Shown one piece after another: positions 1 through 33,330 of a stretch of 64,000 nt of DNA (its first letter is position 1; each line of letters begins with the position of its first letter). The notes beneath the pieces are model-generated. The model was not told the origin of the DNA, did no database searches, and saw nothing but the letters and a program-made list of their open reading frames with translations. A program made the translations under genes and the position numbers. The DNA is from Glandiceps talaboti (lineage: Eukaryota; Hemichordata; Enteropneusta; Spengelidae): NCBI RefSeq assembly GCF_964340395.1, contig NC_135561.1:10649232-10713231 (forward strand), read 5' to 3'.

Positions 1-514
1 GTTTTCCTTATTTGTGACGTAAGAGTAGACTAAATGATTCAATACATGCTAAATATATTAAGTTATATGTTACTCACTTTTTGACGAAATCTTTTCATAG
101 TAATGATCATAGTGCATAGCATCATTTAAGTTCTCAATATCACCATTATTTCAAAACTTAATACATCAAATGAAATATTTTACTACTACTTAATGTAGAC
201 GATGAACTATTTATTGTTATAGCGAAATTCATGCATATGAATAATATCATTCGGTGAGTATCAATCTGCTAAGACAGTGCTCTATACCTCAGTGGCAGAG
301 CGCAATGCTAAATATGAAATACCATCAATCAAATGTTTTAAAAAGATTTCGAACAAAACACAAGACATCTCTTACTATTTCATTTATATCAAAACAACTA
401 TGATGGTTGCGTGACATTAGAGATGCAATAACCATGCGTTCATGCAAATGAAAATGGCCATCGTGTTTTGGTGCGAAAAGCCAAAGTACCAGTAAATGTT
501 TACTCCATTCAGAA
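1..514. other. 3' flank of HYKK copy A, no gene seen
   Basis: AT-rich sequence downstream of the copy A stop codon (which lies on the minus strand at 515-517). I see no open frame with recognisable protein. A stretch near 285-303 resembles the A-box of a tRNA, but no cloverleaf or B-box follows. Confidence 0.5.
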
Positions 515-3082
515 TTACAATAGGTGTGCTTCAAAGCTGTCTGTAAAACTTTCAGTTTTTGCCATAACAGCTGGACTTTGTTGTATACTATGTAACAGGG
601 TTAAAACTTCCCATGACGAAAGAAGATAACTTCTGACATATTCATTATAGGGTTGTTTCTTGAGTTCATTGATGCACAGCATTACATTCTGTATAGCTCG
701 GCCTGCAACACACACATCCAGCAGTGTCTTCTCAGAATCATTGAGGATAAACCTGGATTCAAAACCAGCTTGAAACTGTTCACCAACTGACACACGATCC
801 TTGCTAGGACATGCCATCATAAAATGACACATTGCTATGGCAACCTCAAATAAATAGCAGGAGTATACTGAATTACCAAAATCAATGACACCAGATATAC
901 TGTATTTCTCTGACGAACGGTTATTTGTTGGAGACGTCTGGTCATTGTACTTAACTATTATGTTATTTGGATTAAAATCTCCATGTATGATACCTATAGA
1001 GGGATAAAATCACAAAAATATTATTACACATATTAAAATCAAATCCACCTTCAAGTTGTAACATAAGGTAGTTTCCCCTTCACTGTCTATTCTTGTAATA
1101 AGCAAAATCAGGTAAACAGTTACTGTAACATTGAATATATATGTTTCTTGAGGAGTTTTGTACTTGCACTACAGGATATTTGTAGTTGGTATGTTCAGTA
1201 CAAGGCTACAGGTGGTGCAAATTCCCAAATTGTCATACAGCATTAAAAATGAATCTGTAGTAAAATTGACAGTAATGTCAGGTTAATAGTTGTACAAAAT
1301 GAAGGACATACAAAATTTCAAATCTTCAATACTTGTTTTCGACACCCACAGTAAGACATATATATATATATATGCTATTACCTCTCCTAAGGTTTTTATA
1401 ATTTGGAATTACTATGTCTTCAAAGGACTGGATGGTTGATACTGCTAATTGTCTTTGACTTTCGTCTTCAATAAGGTGTAGATGGTGTTTTAAGGTCGGC
1501 ACCATCTCTAAACCCCGTATATTTGCGAATCCATGATGACAGAAATCCTGCAAAAGAGAGTACACAAAGACAACACTTTCAGCTTAGCCAAGACTTAATT
1601 GAAAGATACAACAATTCAATTCATTTTTTTTCAAATGAATGAAAAGGTCTTTTGTAATTTGCAGTGTGGAGTGTACGCAACGAAAATCTCTCAGTTGAAC
1701 CAAAACCTTAGAGAGAGAGAGTGATCTACAACAGTTTAAATATAATTTAAAGATATCGCAATACAACAAAAACCATGGTTTCATTGTAAACTGAAGCCAT
1801 TCATCTTACACAGTGGCTTTCCTGAAGCATTTGAACACCTTGAGTAAATCAAATATATTGACATTTGCCAAATAACCGTTTTCAAACTTATATATCATAA
1901 AAGCTTTTGCATTGAATATGTAACTGCACACACAACTGTTTTTTTTTATTTAAAAGTCTTGATGACATCTAGATCTGCAGATTGAATAAAATTTGCTTAT
2001 TATGAATACGACAATGAACATAAAATTAAAACCAGATGATTAGACCTAACCGTATCCCCAACTACTCTACTATTCTACTTACCTTCAGTGCATTGTCCAT
2101 ATTTCCAAGGAAAACACCACAACTGTAGGCAATGGATGGAGAATACGCATCATCTAATGTCCCTAATGGAAACCCTTCAATATAGATCTGCATATAAATC
2201 GCACAGTACTGTGCTTCTGGGGATAGATAATAGCAAGAAAGTTGTTCATCATTTGTAGAATTTATTGTAAGCAAGACGGTCATAGGGAATTCACGACAAG
2301 CTAACTTTCAGCTGATATTGATATTACGACTGTGCACATTAGAAAAAGAAAAGGTATCAAGTCTTTTAGCCTCATGATCAAAACCAACCCGACTCGACGA
2401 CATCTTTTTACAGAGTGAAAAAAGATTGGTGAAGTGATTTTGAACCCACTCATTAACATTTGCAATGATTTAATGATAAAGATCAAATCATAGGTCTAAT
2501 ACATGCCCTGAATTCGTTCATAGATCTGTATGTCTAATTCTCACTTGATAAGTACAACCCATAAGGATTTTCGCCCATCATATAAAGAACTCGGACTTTA
2601 GCCTCAAGCACCGACTTGTACCTAAGGTATATGCAGTTTGTATGTTTTCATTATTTGCACTGTAAGTAGGTTAGCCTACCTGTCAACTGTTGACGTGAGA
2701 TATATTTACCATCCATTAGTTTTACGGGTTTTGGACAATTAATGCCATTATCTCCCAGATATAGCAAGGTTTGGATAAGCCCCTGAACGAAGGGTAGATT
2801 AGCAGAATCATTTGCATTCAGAACTTTCATGACAAGATGAAGGGAATGCTGGTTCCTTGAAGTCGAAATATAGAAATTACGGTCCCAGAAGCTGTCAAGT
2901 TCCTTGATTTCATCGACGGCAAGGCCAGACAGCCTGTTGAAGAGTTTTCTTGCATCATCAATCGACAATTTCGGTCTCTCATAACTCATCAACTCCGTAT
3001 CTGTGTCTGCTGTGCCAAGGGTTTCTACATACAGTTGGAACTGTTTCTCTAATAGTTCAGCTTTGCCTTTGATGCCGTCCAT
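515..3082 (-). CDS. HYKK: Hydroxylysine kinase-like protein, copy A (4 exons)
   Basis: Predicted to transfer phosphate from GTP to 5-hydroxy-L-lysine (HYKK family, APH/choline-kinase fold). Coding exons in transcript order are 2680-3082, 2083-2216, 1382-1547 and 515-993, giving 1182 nt or 393 residues; human HYKK is about 370. All junctions are GT-AG with phases 1, 0, 1, the same as in the four plus-strand copies. Exon 1 carries the N-lobe ([10 protein letters not shown], then VMKVLNA, where human HYKK has YVLKISNT). Exon 4 has the catalytic Brenner motif HGDFNPNN (H238, D240). The metal-binding motif reads IDFGN (D272), where the other copies have IDFGD. The C-terminus after about residue 365 is unrelated to the MDSK-type ending of copies B-D, and exon 3 is three codons shorter. 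The gene is head-to-head with copy B. It looks intact. Confidence 0.9.
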
Positions 3083-3490
3083 GTCTTAGCCTGTTGTTAA
3101 ATCAGGAGTGTCGCAATGTTGTGATATCTAAAGTCCATCATTGTTTTTAATTCATGTATTATCTTTGGATGTTTAACCACCTGACTGAAAACTGTACTTC
3201 AGTCTACTGACGTCTAATATGCACATTACAGGACAAATAGCCATTATGTGTTTTCTGGCAGAATGCCACTCGCATCACTGTGCTCATGCATAGAGTAGGG
3301 TCTAACAGCATACCTCTAGGCGCAGGACACACCTCTAAGCCGGACACCTTGCTCCAAGCGCAGGCCGCAGACACATATTGTTTGCGCATGTGCAGTTCAA
3401 AGTAAACGTAGATGCCGTTCTCCATGTACGCAGGGAAGTACACCACTCCAAGATCAGGGGTCTGATCACAGGGAGCAGCGAGCATGTAAC

Positions 3491-3509
3491 TGATTGATCG
3501 ATTGATCTG

Positions 3510-3595
<86 letters not shown>
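3491..3595. repeat. (GATT)n microsatellite
   Basis: About 105 bp of nearly pure GATT/TGAT tandem repeat with a few interruptions at both ends. It lies about 410 bp upstream of the copy A start. Confidence 0.95.
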
Positions 3596-3738
3596 ATTTG
3601 GTTGAATGATTGATCGATTGAATGATCAATTTTTGTGGTGCAATATAACTTATTTTGTGTGTGATATTGATCAATTCACTCATTGAGTTTTAAAACTATT
3701 TCTTTTTCTTTCCCTGGTTACTTTGCTCTCAGCTATAT

Positions 3739-3760
3739 CTCAGACCACTAAAAGTCTGAG
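3739..3760. mobile_element. Micro-palindrome P1 (22 bp), 7-bp target duplication 6/7
   Basis: A 22-bp palindrome beginning CTCAGACCACTA and ending TCTGAG. It is flanked by GCTATAT (3732-3738) and GCTGTAT (3761-3767), a 7-bp direct repeat with one mismatch. Three other copies of the family lie in this window. Superfamily unknown. Confidence 0.6.
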
Positions 3761-4089
3761 GCTGTATGTAATTCTCTCTCTTTTTTATTGACTAAATAAA
3801 GACACCTTGTCCATTCTTCGCCTTTTATCTAAATTAAAACTTCTAATCTTATAATTGGTGAGAGATCACTTACATTAACAGTTTGCTTTATTTGCTTTAT
3901 CTCTCATCTGCTGGGAGATTATCACAATGTCCCCTGTGGTCTGATCATTGAAGGTGGATGTCGGTGTATGTCATGGACTTGACGAGCTGGAGAAACAAGT
4001 TCGGCTTTGTAGGAGATGTTACTCCAGCAGACCCAAGTTCATGTCTTATCACTGCCCTATTTGCCCCCAATATGTGTTCCGGCCTAGTC

Positions 4090-4630
4090 GTAGCTCCAGC
4101 TTGGGGACGGTCTCGGTCAATGTTATTCTGCTAATGTAATATGGTATTGTAAGTAGCTCAATGCTGGGGACTGTCCCAGAACATGGTTTTGTGATAGTCT
4201 AATATCGTATTGTAGGTAGCTCCAGCTTGGGGTCGGTCTCGATAAATGTTAATGTACTAGTCTAGCATATGCTATTGTAAGTAGCGCCAAGCTGGGGACG
4301 GTCTCGGTCAATGTTAATGTACGAGTCTAATATCGTATTGTTAGTAGCTCCAGCTTGGGGTCGGTCTCGGTCAATGTTATTCTGCTAATGTAATATGGTA
4401 TTGTAAGTAGCTCAAGGCTGGGGACTGTCCCAGAACATGGTTTTGTACTAGTCTAATATGGTATTGTAAGTAGCTCAAGGCTGGGAACTGTCCCAGAACA
4501 TGGTTTTGTACTAGTCTAATATCGTATTGTAAGTAGCTCCTTGCTGGGGACGGTCTCGGTAAATGTTACTGTGCTAGTCTTATATCGTATTATCTCAAGG
4601 CTGGGGACAGTCTTAGAAAATGTTCGTTGA
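4090..4630. repeat. 63-bp minisatellite, about nine copies
   Basis: Tandem units of about 63 bp, each starting GTAGCTC and containing GCTGGGGAC, then GGTCTC or CTGTCCC, and ending TATTGTAA. Two unit subtypes can be told apart: one reads GGTCTCGGTCAATGTTA, the other CTGTCCCAGAACATGG. They are interspersed, suggesting amplification of a two-unit block. Confidence 0.9.
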
Positions 4631-5764
4631 TTTCAATACATCTCAACTAGGCTATCACAATACCAGGTCTTCGAATTATCATCTAACTTTGACACCTTAA
4701 TTTTGTTCACACAGTCTTTCACTCACTCCTATTTCAATAGGCTTGTGCGTTTGAAATTGACAGACAACGATTGAGCATTCCGTCATTGTCGAAACTGTAA
4801 GAATTTATAATTATGATCTAAGCAAGTATTTATGCATGTTTTCTAAATAAATTTGTAATCTATTTTAGTTTTATTTCATATTTCAATGTTAATTTCAATC
4901 AAGTTTTGATATTGTGGGACTCGTCTGGTACCTGATACCTGGTTATCCTAACAAACTAATGGCAGCCTCATTGATCTGTTTCAAATTTATTCTGCATTGT
5001 ACGTGTCAACTTTTTTGTGTATACCCAGTGATGAAGCATAATAAATAAAAACATAAAAAATAAAAAATGGTGATATCATAGAGTGTAGCAATTAGTTTTA
5101 TAAATAGCCACGGGTTATTATTTTAGATGTATTAACAGTGTTCTTTTAGCCGTATTCAAGGGACCTCCTTGATGTTTATAAGAATATTAATGCCCCCCCC
5201 CCCCTTTACTAAACTTGTAGGTGGTTATGTACACAGTGTATTTATAAGCCCTCCACTTGGAAGCGTTGGCCTACTTCGAATGATATCACATTAAATGTCA
5301 CATGTTTTGTATTTATGAGCTAATTTTCAGTTTGAAATGACACATAGCGGAATGGTGGCAATGTTGTGCACGTAAGGTCGTTTTCTATGGCTTTGTTTTG
5401 TGCTTTTATAAGCTTACATCAAGTTACATGTAATTATAATAAATTGTAATTTATTATTGTTATGTCAATGATCCATTAGGAATTTATCTATAGCTAGCTG
5501 TCAACAAAATAAAAAAGTGTACGAAATGCTATATTATTGAAAACATACAAAGACATGTAATAAGGAAATTAAGAGATAAAAAGCAAAAAATACAGTTTAC
5601 AAGGACAACCTAGTGATTTCAATTCCTACAAAGGGTAAAAAAAAAATAGCGATAAAAAGGCAGATGGACAGAAAAACGATAAACGTACGCTTACGGTACC
5701 ACTGCGAACGGTATCGATACACAAACAACACAAGGATAAACGAAAGCATTTCACGAACATGTTC
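4631..5764. other. Gene-free AT-rich spacer
   Basis: AT-rich sequence with a short poly-C run near 5194 and no recognisable gene, RNA or transposon end. Confidence 0.5.
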
Positions 5765-5999
5765 CTAGGGGCGTCCTGAGCTTGGAGGTTTCCGGCCTTG
5801 AGGAGTGTCCTGCGCCCGGAGGTATGCTGTAAGACTTGCATAAGGGGTCAAGAACATAGAGGTCAGCCATTTCGGTCGGGTTATGAGACATTGTAAACGA
5901 CATACATACATGCATTGTATCTTGTTCTTAGTGGTGTGTGTAGATGAGGTGACCGCAGCCTACACAATCATTTGACTCAAAAGCTATCTGATCACGATA

Positions 6000-26973
<20,974 letters not shown>

Positions 26974-28567
26974 ATGTATTATGACAAGACGGATTTTCAA
27001 GCCGTTATTGAACTAAATTATAACTTTTTAAAAACTGTTATTGTACTCAGTCACTACTTTTTTGAAAATGAAACTTCTTTAAAATAAACTAGCTAAGGTG
27101 CGAAACTAGTGAAAGTTTTTGTATTCAGTTAAGACTGTTATAACAAGAATTGAAATATTACAGCTAAATCACGAAGCCAACCTATTTTTATTAAGAAGCG
27201 TGAACCGTGTGTGTGTGTGTGGGGGGGGGGGGGGGTGAGTGCGTGTGCGAGTGTATGTGTATAAATACGTTATAGTAGTAAAAATCTACTCGGCTGACTC
27301 AACTGCAGTAAAACTGGGTGGAGATGTCACTGCTTTGGCTTCACTGGTTGACTTTCACTGCTTTGGCTTCACCGAATTGTCAGTGATGACATTGACTTTC
27401 ATTGCTTTGGCTTCATTGAATTGTCGGTATTTTACATCACCTTCTATCAAACAGCTGCGGAGTAATATTTGTTTTAATTGTATCTCCAATCCTATATTTT
27501 CACTCTAAAAACACATTGGCGTTTGTTTTACTTTGATTTCATGACTCAGTGATGCACACAATTTTAGCTAAAATAATAAAGTGGTTTAAATTATTTAAAC
27601 CACATAGAAATTAAAGGGAATGAAATTAAAGGGAATGGTAATAAAAAGAGATGAGTGGAAGTGCTTATTACCATCAGATAACGTCATGAATATTCATTGT
27701 TCATCCCATACATATGTATGCTTTCTAACTCCAAATCTGGACCCCTGCTTTAACAATGAATCTAAATTTGGTGTTTATTTTCTTGGTATTCTCGCAAAAT
27801 TTATGAGATGCTAAATAATTAAACGACTCTTCAATCCCAAAGTTTATGAAAATAACTTACTTGAACTATCTCATGTAAGGAATTGTAATGGTAACCTATA
27901 GGGAGATTTGAAGATCAAACATTCAATCCTTCAAGTGAATTCGATTCCTGAGCTCCCTGTGATATTTCCAGAGATGTCGCATGCGCATTGCCAAAATATC
28001 TGTGTCCGTCTTCTATCGCCACATATTGAGATATTCCCCACTAACCTCTCCCCGTCATTCAGCATTGAATTTCAATATTACCGGCCGGTACCTTTACTTT
28101 CTCCCCTTGGCTACAGCTTGTTGAAATGCCTGTTGAAATATATGTTTTGCCCACTGATATACTGTTTACCCCCCCCCCCCCCTCCCATTGACCAAAGCAA
28201 CAGTATACCCTCCCACTGAAAAATAATGTATTACACGAACATCTTTTCGCACGAACACGAACAGCTAGCTCCAGCTCCGTACGTTCGTTGTTGTAGTTGT
28301 CTCGGTTACTCTACCTCTTGCCGTTGATGGCATACCCCCACAATGCGTGCGCACAGTGATTTGATTTAGCTAGCTTAAGCTTACGGGTCATTTAAGGTCA
28401 TACATTTATGACATTATCATTGTACCTTGTTCTGAGCATGGGAGTACATGTATAACCCCATGTTCTGAGTGCATGGTGTCTGTGCTTTCCTTAGCATTGA
28501 TGAACGTAGGTATTACTACATTTAATGATCATTTGATTTCAATTTCCAAATCTATTTGATCACGATA
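26974..28567. other. Copy B 3' flank and copy C upstream region
   Basis: AATAAA at about 27083 is a plausible poly(A) signal. Short GT and G runs lie near 27209-27235 and a poly-C run near 28170. The block 27760-27945 recurs diverged at 32685-32860 downstream of copy C, which marks it as part of the duplicated unit. The 12 bp before the copy C start (GATCACGATA) match the bases before the copy B start, so the leader was duplicated too. Confidence 0.6.
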
Positions 28568-31478
28568 ATGGAAGCAATAGTCCAGCGAGTAGAAAAACAG
28601 TTTCAAAGATACGTAGAAGCCCTTGGCACCACTGTCAACGCTGATATGGATCTGAGTTATGGGAGACCGGAACTATCGATTGATGCTGCAAGAAAACTCT
28701 TCAACAACCTGACTGGACTCTCCGTCGATGAAATCAAGGAATTTGACAGCTTCTGGGACCGTAATTTCTACATTTCGTCTACAACCAACCAGCATTCCCT
28801 TCACCTTGTCATGAAAGTTCTAAGCGCAACTGATTCACTCAATTTACCATTCGTTCAAGGACTTATCCAAACCTTACTATATTTAGGTGATAAGGGCATT
28901 AATTGTCCAAAACCAGTAAAAGTAATGGATGGTACATACATCTCACATCAGCAATTTACAGGTAGGTTTATAACCAACTAGAATGCAAATAATGCAAAAT
29001 ACACCAAGTGCAAACCTTGGGTCGGTGCTCAAGGTCAAAGTTTAGTTACAAACCATGGACTCTACTCGAGTAGGGCCTCTAAACCGAGTGCTTCTATTTA
29101 TAGCTAATTGAGGTCGTCACGGTGCACGTACGTGATGTCAATCACACTCAACACAATGTATATATCTCTTCAAATTTAGAGTAGGTCAAAGTATAGACTA
29201 GAAACAGTCCATGGCCTTCGGAGATTTTTTTTGTCTCGCAATCTTTAAATGTTTTGAATTGGTATTCATTTCAAATTTTGTAAAGGGAAATATGGTCAAC
29301 ATTTTTTTTTTCCCAGTTACTAGTAGCCTCCCAAGGAACTGGTGTCAGTCACCAGCGCTCAGATCATATCGACCTGAAATGTGGTCCCTAGACAGCTAAC
29401 AAAGCAAAAATGATAGACAGGTTCACAGATTGCTCTAGCCAATCAGACGAGAGGGTACTAAGACTAAGGTTGCTATATATGCAAATTAGTCATAATATTT
29501 GCACCTGACCTGTCTGTCATTTTCTGTCACTGTTTAGTGACCACGTGCACATTTCAGGTTGATAACATTTGAGCACTGGTGACTGACACCAGTCCCTTGG
29601 GAGGCTACTAGTAACTGGGGAAAATAAAAAAACAGGTTGAAAACATTTTCCTCCCAAATTTATAACAGACACACACATACATACATACATACATACATAC
29701 ATACATACATACATGCATACATACATACATACATACATACATACAGACAGACACATAGACTGACACACACACACGCACACACACGCGTACATGCACACGT
29801 ATGCGCGCACGCACACACACACACACACACACACAATACCTGATGGGATGTGTCTCTATATATGATTGTACCACAGACAGTGGAGAGAACCTACTCTGTG
29901 ATTGTACATGTTTTCAGATTAATTGTATTGTCATAAATGCATAACAATTATGTTATGAATATGAAACAAAATTAATGATATTAACCACTTTAACTTGTTA
30001 TTACTTATTCCTAGAAACACAACACCATGCAATATATATGCAGACCTACATGGAAGGTTTACCAGTAGGGACATTAGATGATGCAATATCTCCATCCTTT
30101 GCCTACAGTGGAGGTGTTTTCCTTGGAAATATGGACAATGCACTCAAGGTAAATACAGGAGTTGTATCACAGAGGTGTGGGTTGTTATTGTAAAATCAAT
30201 GGTGCTGTCTTCAATATATTCACATGTTTTGTTTCCATATGAAATAGAGTTTTTTCTAAAAAATGTATAGTTTTAGGAGTTTGTGGCAATTGTTTAACAA
30301 ACAACCTAGGCCCCCTAAAGAAAATTCTCCTAAAAATTGTAATTTGACATAGTAATTTGTACAGCATTTATTTATGTATTACTTAATAATTTCTGTTAGA
30401 AGAACAAAATGTATACACCATAGACATCGATAGATTTATTGGTTTCAAAGTTTGCCTACATGTTTACTTATTGAAGTGTATAGGAAACTTAAGTAAGCTT
30501 CCTGATCTCAGTGGGATGTTGATAAGTTAACACTGGCCATCCATGCATTTGCCTGTCAATGAAGTACTGCAGTTGACTAATTTCCATAATGTTGTTGCTC
30601 TGTGCTGTTTATCTAATTAGGATTTCTGTCATCATGGATTTGAAAATAAGCGATCGATCTGGGGACTTGAGACTGTACCAAACTTAAAACATCACCTACA
30701 TCTAGTCGAAGATGAAGAACAACGACAGTTAGCAGCATCAACCATTCAGTCATTTGAAGACAAAGTGATTCCAAATTACAAAAGTATACAAAGAGGTAAT
30801 AATGTGATTGTCATACCTAATATTATGTTTGTGATATAGTGTAATTAAGAATGTGTAATGGGATTGTTATTGTATTTATAATAACAATGTTTTTACACAT
30901 TTCTTGCTTTTTGCAATTGTTTGAGTTACAAATATGGACTTTTTTCACAATGTTTTTTTTTCAAATACAATTATATCTCAAATAAATACCCATTTGTCAT
31001 CCATGTTGTCTCTTTGACATAAATATCAAATTTTCATTTTTTGTATTTTATTTTCCTGGCAGGTATTATACATGGAGACTTCAATCCTCATAATGTAATA
31101 GTTGAATTTAACAAGACCTCTTCTGCAAACGAAAGTTCTCCTGAGAAATACCACATATCTGGCATCATTGATTTTGGGGACACAGTATACTCCTGCTATT
31201 TATTCGAAGTTGCTATAGCAATATCTCATTTTATGATGGCATGTCCGAGCAAGGATCGTGTATCAGTTGGTGAACAGTTTAAAGCTGGTTTTGAATCCAA
31301 GTTTATCCTCAATGATTGTGAGAAGACACTGCTGGATGTGTGCATTGCAAGCCGAGCTGTGATGATAATAATAATGTGTACCAATGAACTCAAGAAGCAA
31401 CCAGACAACGAATATGTCAGAAGCTATGTAGTGTTAGCATGGGAAATCTTGAGGTTAATGGATAGTAAAACAAAGTGA
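28568..31478 (+). CDS. HYKK: Hydroxylysine kinase-like protein, copy C (4 exons)
   Basis: Coding exons are 28568-28961, 30015-30148, 30621-30795 and 31063-31478, giving 1119 nt or 372 residues with a clean frame and GT-AG junctions in phases 1, 0, 1. The start is the ATG giving [20 protein letters not shown], which lines up with copy B. Catalytic motifs are HGDFNPHN (H238, D240) and IDFGD (D271). Exon 3 opens [17 protein letters not shown]. Exon 4 and the first several hundred bases after the stop are nearly the same as in copy D, so C and D are the youngest duplicates or have undergone gene conversion. Poly(A) signals AATAAA are at 31734 and 31745. The gene looks intact. Confidence 0.92.
29676..29744. 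repeat. (CATA)n microsatellite with (AC)n extension
   Basis: About 17 CATA units, continuing as CAGACA and then CA-rich DNA to about 29835. It lies in copy C intron 1; a related CAGA/CA tract is at 38866-38912 in copy D intron 1. Confidence 0.93.
29872..29900. mobile_element. Micro-palindrome P2 (29 bp), exact 7-bp target duplication
   Basis: CACAGACAGTGGAG at the left, ending CTCTGTG. Flanked by ATTGTAC at 29865-29871 and 29901-29907. A shortened relic with the left ATTGTAC flank survives at 38961-38977 in intron 1 of copy D, so this insertion predates the C/D duplication. Confidence 0.83.
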
Positions 31479-32309
31479 CTTAGTCATAGTAAGGATTGAA
31501 ATATTAGAGTTGAAGTATGAAGGAAGATAAATTCTTAATCCTTGATTAATATATTTTAAAGACTTCCCAAAGTCTTGAATACATTCCAGAACCATTGCAA
31601 TACATTTTATAAAAAAATGGCCTATCACATGTTAAGCGCAGTAGAGCTTCTTTTGCAAGACTTCAAAGTTGAGTGATCTACTGAGGTGCTATTTGTTCAC
31701 TCAAAATCGTTTGTAAGTTGATAGCGGTAAATCAATAAAAGTGTAATAAAGTTAGAAATAAGTCAGACTAGACTTTCCCTTTGGTATAAAGTACAATTTG
31801 AATAGAAAACAAGACATGACACATCTTTATCCTTCACACCATGTGTTTCATCGACTTCATATGGTGAGATTAACTTCATCTGTCCTTCTCAGTCTTTGTC
31901 AAATTATCTTTTGAGTAAATGTAAATTTGTTTATTTTACTTGATTATATGCAGACCACGCCCAGTTACTACACAAGAGGTGTATTCTTATATCACCAATA
32001 TACAAATTTCTTACATAAAATGTAAACCCTACCCAGTTGATACAAAAGTCATATTCTTATATTATTATTATTCAAATTTCTTTAATTGTATGCAAGCTAC
32101 AATGGTTTGATAGGATAATCAGGTATGAATATGCAAATTCAATAATTACATGTAAGCTACACTAAGTTAATACACATACATATCATCCTTAATCAGTACG
32201 CAAATTTACATCATTACATCCACTTTTATGCAAACTTTTATGGTACTATGCGAGTGATATGTTAAATGCATCAATGTGAATCAAAATGATTTGGCTTGGA
32301 CTTTAAAAA
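31479..32309. other. Copy C 3' flank, shared with copy D
   Basis: Closely similar to 41053-41900 downstream of copy D, including the tandem AATAAA signals. This shows that the duplicated unit extends about 0.7 kb past the stop codon. No other gene was seen. Confidence 0.7.
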
Positions 32310-32424
32310 AAATGTACTTATGTTCAATCATGTTTACCAAATAAAAGAAAATAATTTGATCCTTGTCACGAGTATCAAATTGTTTTCTTTTATTTGGTAA
32401 ACATGATTGAACATAAGTACATTT
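32310..32424. repeat. Near-perfect hairpin, 51-bp arms
   Basis: Arms 32310-32360 and 32374-32424 are reverse complements with one mismatch around a 13-nt loop. The left arm matches a single-copy stretch downstream of copy D (about 42155-42205), so the right arm is a local inverted duplication specific to this locus. Confidence 0.88.
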
Positions 32425-32889
32425 ATTTGAACGACTTCTCAGTTGTTTTCGTAAATGATTAAGAAATATTGGAAACACGATTGCAAAAGTTGCCTGCATT
32501 GCCAATGATTACAATAAGAAGAATACTTTAACACGCAAGATCTCCATTCAGTTGGACCCTTGGACAAATGTTCATGAATTGACACTGGCTATAGAACCAT
32601 TCAAGAAAAGTTTGATAAAAGTTTATTTTACTAGCATGTATGTATGTAGAAAATTATTACCTTCAGATAAAGTAATGAAATCTAAATTTGGTGTTTAATT
32701 TCTTGCTAATGGCGTGAAATGTATGTGACTGATGCTATATATGACTCTTCAGAACCCAAAGTTTATGAAAAACCCTTCCTGGAGTGCCGGTCCTCTGTAA
32801 GGAATCGTAATGGTTATGTATGGGGAGATTTGAAGATCTAACGTTCAATCCTTTAAGTGAAAAGTCGCCGACACACTCAATAATACAGG

Positions 32890-33040
32890 GGCAGATTTCG
32901 CTTAATTTCCCGACAATAACGGGAAGGCCCATTAAACTGAACCAACATTTTGAAAAAGCGAAAAAAAACTGACTATATATATATATGTTGGTACAGTTTG
33001 GGGGCCTTCCCGTTATTGCCAGGAAAATGAAGTGAACGCT
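32890..33040. repeat. Palindromic MITE-like repeat, about 150 bp
   Basis: Arms contain CAATAACGGGAAGGCCC followed by AAACTG-ACCAACAT on the left and the reverse complement on the right (about 32985-33030), around an AT-rich centre with (TA)n. The outer boundary and target duplication are unclear. Confidence 0.65.
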
Positions 33041-33129
33041 GTTCCATGCTCTCCCACTGCAACTTTTCACAAAATACCCTCATGCTGGATATGCGCTCCG
33101 TTCACTCTGACACGTTTCTCTTTCAAACC

Positions 33130-33330
33130 GACGTGTCGAAGTCCAGGGGGGGGGGGGTGTACTCCCATAGAAAGGGTATATACGTATGTACCGCGGTTTT
33201 GACCCCTCTTTTTCGATTCATAGACATTTGAGTCTTGATTTTTAAAGCGGTTTGACCCACCTCTTTGAATGCACGTACGACTTTTGACCCCATAGTTTGA
33301 ACAAGGTTGTTTTCACGTGTTGTTTTCAGT
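33130..33330. repeat. Unclassified repeat-like block with G run
   Basis: A G run followed by GTGTACTCCCATAG and a GGTTTTGACCCCTC block, with a second GACCC-rich block near 33250-33290. A similar TTTGACCCCTACTTTTTGA string occurs near 37238. Looks like a dispersed repeat; superfamily unknown. Confidence 0.4.

Larger units (their letters stand above)
3083..5999. promoter_or_regulatory. Divergent intergenic region between HYKK copies A and B
   Basis: This 2.9-kb spacer separates two divergent start codons, so it should hold both promoters. A block at about 3304-3360 is the inverted counterpart of about 5765-5826: both read ACAGCATACCTC followed by a GCGCAGGACAC core when viewed from the same side. 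The spacing to the respective ATG is similar (about 220 and 170-235 bp). I infer that the inverted duplication that made A and B included this proximal promoter. Between the blocks lie a GATT microsatellite, a tiny CTCAG palindrome and a 63-bp minisatellite. No clear TATA box was identified. Confidence 0.55.

Noticed and set aside
270-310. tRNA A-box-like string
   Set aside because: No B-box, acceptor stem or cloverleaf partner within the expected distance.
3948-4139. Short frame with CRRC and HCPIC motifs resembling a zinc ribbon
   Set aside because: It runs into the 63-bp minisatellite, has no homolog I recognise and no splice context; the cysteine pattern is probably chance.
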